DNA of 32,754 nt, taken from the NCBI GenBank assembly GCA_027687465.1, contig JAQCQR010000025.1, forward strand, positions 1 through 32,754, given 5' to 3'. Each line of letters opens with the position of its first letter. Positions within the stretch are counted from its first letter, which is position 1. This document shows, piece after piece, positions 31,553 to 32,754 of this stretch. The notes under the pieces are model-generated. The model searched no databases. It was not told the DNA's origin and worked only from the letters and a program-made list of their open reading frames with translations. The position numbers and the translations under genes were made by a program. The stretch is from Coriobacteriaceae bacterium AF08-21 (GTDB taxonomy: Bacteria; Actinomycetota; Coriobacteriia; Coriobacteriales; Coriobacteriaceae).

Positions 31553-32575
31553 CTACTCGCCATCGATGTCAGTCGCGACGGCCTCCTCGATGGCCTCGAC
31601 ACCGACAGGCGACAGATCCTCCTTGCCTTGGCAGAACTTCTTGTCGACCCAGCCAGTCAGAATCGGAGCCATGATCGCCGTGATGATAACGGCGGTGGCG
31701 ATCTGAGCGTACGCGGTGGGCGCAAGCTCGGCGTAACGCGGTGCGACCTCGGCGAGGGCAACCGGTGTGGTCATAGCCGTGCCGGCAATGGTGGAGCAAG
31801 CCACAGCGGCCTTGCCATTGCCGCCGCACAGACGCTCGAACGCAAAGGTGATGGGACCGACGACAAACAGCGTGACAAGGCCCAGCAAGATGCCGGAAAT
31901 ACCGCCGGTGATAAAGCTCGACAGGCTCATGGACGCACCGAGCTGAAATCCGATGACGGCAATCGCGGGATTGGCACCGGGAACCAGCAGGTTCTTGATA
32001 AACGGGAACAGGTTGCCCAGAACCATGCCAATAACGAGTGGCAAGATGGAGCCGATAATGGTGCCAATGGGAATGTTGGCGAGGCCGGAAACACCGAGGA
32101 TGATCATCGTGACGGCGGGGCCAGCCGTAAAGAACAGGATACCGACGGCGCCCTGCTCGGACTCATCGCCGAACTCGCCCATGATGCCCGTATAGAGCGC
32201 CATGTTGCAAAACGTGATGCCGCCGATGATAGACACGGAGCTCAGACCCAGGAAGTTGTCGTTAAAGAAATATGCCACGCCCAGGCCGAGAGCCGCTGCG
32301 ACGACCAGCTTGGGGATCAGCACGACGATACCGGTCTTGATGGCACCCGGCGTGGACTTAAAGCTGATGCCGGCGCCCACAAACAGCAGGATCGCGGCGA
32401 CGATGGTATTGGAGCCACCGCGGCAGGCAGCCGTAAAGAAGCCGCCGATCTCAAAAACCTGCGGGCAGAAGGTGTTGAGCAAAAGACCGACGATCATCGG
32501 ATAGATCATGATGTCGCCCGGGATGCGCGGGACCTTGAATTTCTTTTGCTCGTTGGCGGTCGCTTCCTGTGCCAT
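31553..32575 (-). CDS. kdgT: 2-keto-3-deoxygluconate permease family (KdgT)
   Basis: A 340-residue inner-membrane carrier with about ten hydrophobic segments. It shows the KdgT pattern: PGDIMIYPMIVGLLLNTFCP at the start, LFVGAGISFKSTPGAIKTG, a GGITFCNMALYTGIMGEFGD block, and STIAGTAMTTPVALAEVAP. The family takes up 2-keto-3-deoxygluconate, a pectin breakdown product, by proton symport; the actual substrate here is not proven and no kdgK or kdgA is next to it. ATG 32575 has GGGGG 4 nt upstream. The gene is divergent from the partial gene at the window end. Confidence 0.9.
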   Translation of the reverse strand: MAQEATANEQKKFKVPRIPGDIMIYPMIVGLLLNTFCPQVFEIGGFFTAACRGGSNTIVAAILLFVGAGISFKSTPGAIKTGIVVLIPKLVVAAALGLGVAYFFNDNFLGLSSVSIIGGITFCNMALYTGIMGEFGDESEQGAVGILFFTAGPAVTMIILGVSGLANIPIGTIIGSILPLVIGMVLGNLFPFIKNLLVPGANPAIAVIGFQLGASMSLSSFITGGISGILLGLVTLFVVGPITFAFERLCGGNGKAAVACSTIAGTAMTTPVALAEVAPRYAELAPTAYAQIATAVIITAIMAPILTGWVDKKFCQGKEDLSPVGVEAIEEAVATDIDGE

Positions 32576-32642
32576 GAAACCCCCATTTCCGCTGACGGGG
32601 TACAAAAGCCCACGTCACGCTTTGCTACAGTAAAGTTTGACC

Positions 32643-32754
32643 ATGGTACCAGAAGAAATAGACCAGCTCGGTGAAAAATTGGATTCGTTGGCCGGGATGC
32701 TAAACGTCCTTGATTGGCAACTTCATCCGAACACCTCCCATATTCATCCGTACA
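32643..32754 (+). CDS. Start of an unidentified gene, cut by window end
   Basis: An ATG at 32643 opens a frame that stays open for 37 codons to the last base. The predicted N-terminus is MVPEEIDQLGEKLDSLAGML, acidic and helix-prone, followed by NVLDWQLHPNT. An in-frame TAA lies just upstream, so this ATG is the first one. No good Shine-Dalgarno sequence is visible. Its position divergent from the permease suggests a regulator or an independent gene, but nothing in these residues names a family. Confidence 0.4.
   Translation, partial: MVPEEIDQLGEKLDSLAGMLNVLDWQLHPNTSHIHPY

Noticed and set aside
32691..32717. A tiny minus-strand frame, MKLPIKDV, upstream of the permease, preceded by GGGAGG
   Set aside because: Eight codons inside the opposite-strand partial gene; the ribosome-binding match is good but nothing else supports a leader peptide.

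Overview
The window looks like chromosomal DNA of a high-G+C anaerobic actinobacterium of the class Coriobacteriia, most likely Collinsella or a close relative. I infer this from the G/C-ending codons, the single-chain clostridial-type PurL, the RecJ-helicase fusion next to Rel, the Tat-type lipoprotein binding proteins and the overall gene mix; no 16S rRNA gene is present to confirm it. There is no phage, plasmid, CRISPR array or complete insertion sequence. Almost all of the window is housekeeping and transport genes, and the unusual content lies between genes.

Layout. 1-240 is non-coding. 242-1700 (minus) is the translation operon infC-rpmI-rplT, with a leader that carries an attenuator-like hairpin and an infC gene that probably starts at AUA. 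1703-2018 holds tRNA-Leu(CAA) and a broken copy of its 3' end and terminator. 2058-3491 (minus) is a transglutaminase-like protein. 3602-3822 is a duplicated, highly structured repeat below fba (3843-4709, minus). 4904-11337 (minus) is a run of recJ-helicase fusion, rel (ppGpp synthetase/hydrolase) and a metallo-beta-lactamase-fold hydrolase. 11614-12612 (plus) is a BASS-family transporter. 12643-14121 (minus) is a tight pair, cutC and a GalT/HIT-like protein.

14448-20747 (minus) is a branched-chain amino-acid type ABC uptake locus: two paralogous lipoprotein binding proteins, then livH, livM, livG and livF with overlapping or abutting ends. Divergent from it is hom (homoserine dehydrogenase, plus), then a FabG-like SDR (plus), a convergent CPA2 antiporter (minus), purL (plus) and an EamA-family exporter (plus). 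The right end has a membrane diguanylate cyclase (minus), a KdgT-type permease (minus) and the first 37 codons of an unidentified divergent gene that runs off the window.

How the genes fit together: the amino-acid importer sits beside hom, a branch-point enzyme of threonine/methionine (and indirectly isoleucine) synthesis; Rel couples amino-acid shortage to ppGpp; infC-rpmI-rplT and purL are growth-linked. Several intergenic gaps carry strong dyad symmetries. The most notable are a regular six-unit alternating inverted array (23405-23577), a nested long-arm structure with a half copy (3602-3822), a 22-bp-arm inverted repeat upstream of cutC, and the tRNA-Leu 3'-end duplication. They may belong to dispersed genomic repeat families, which cannot be tested from one window.
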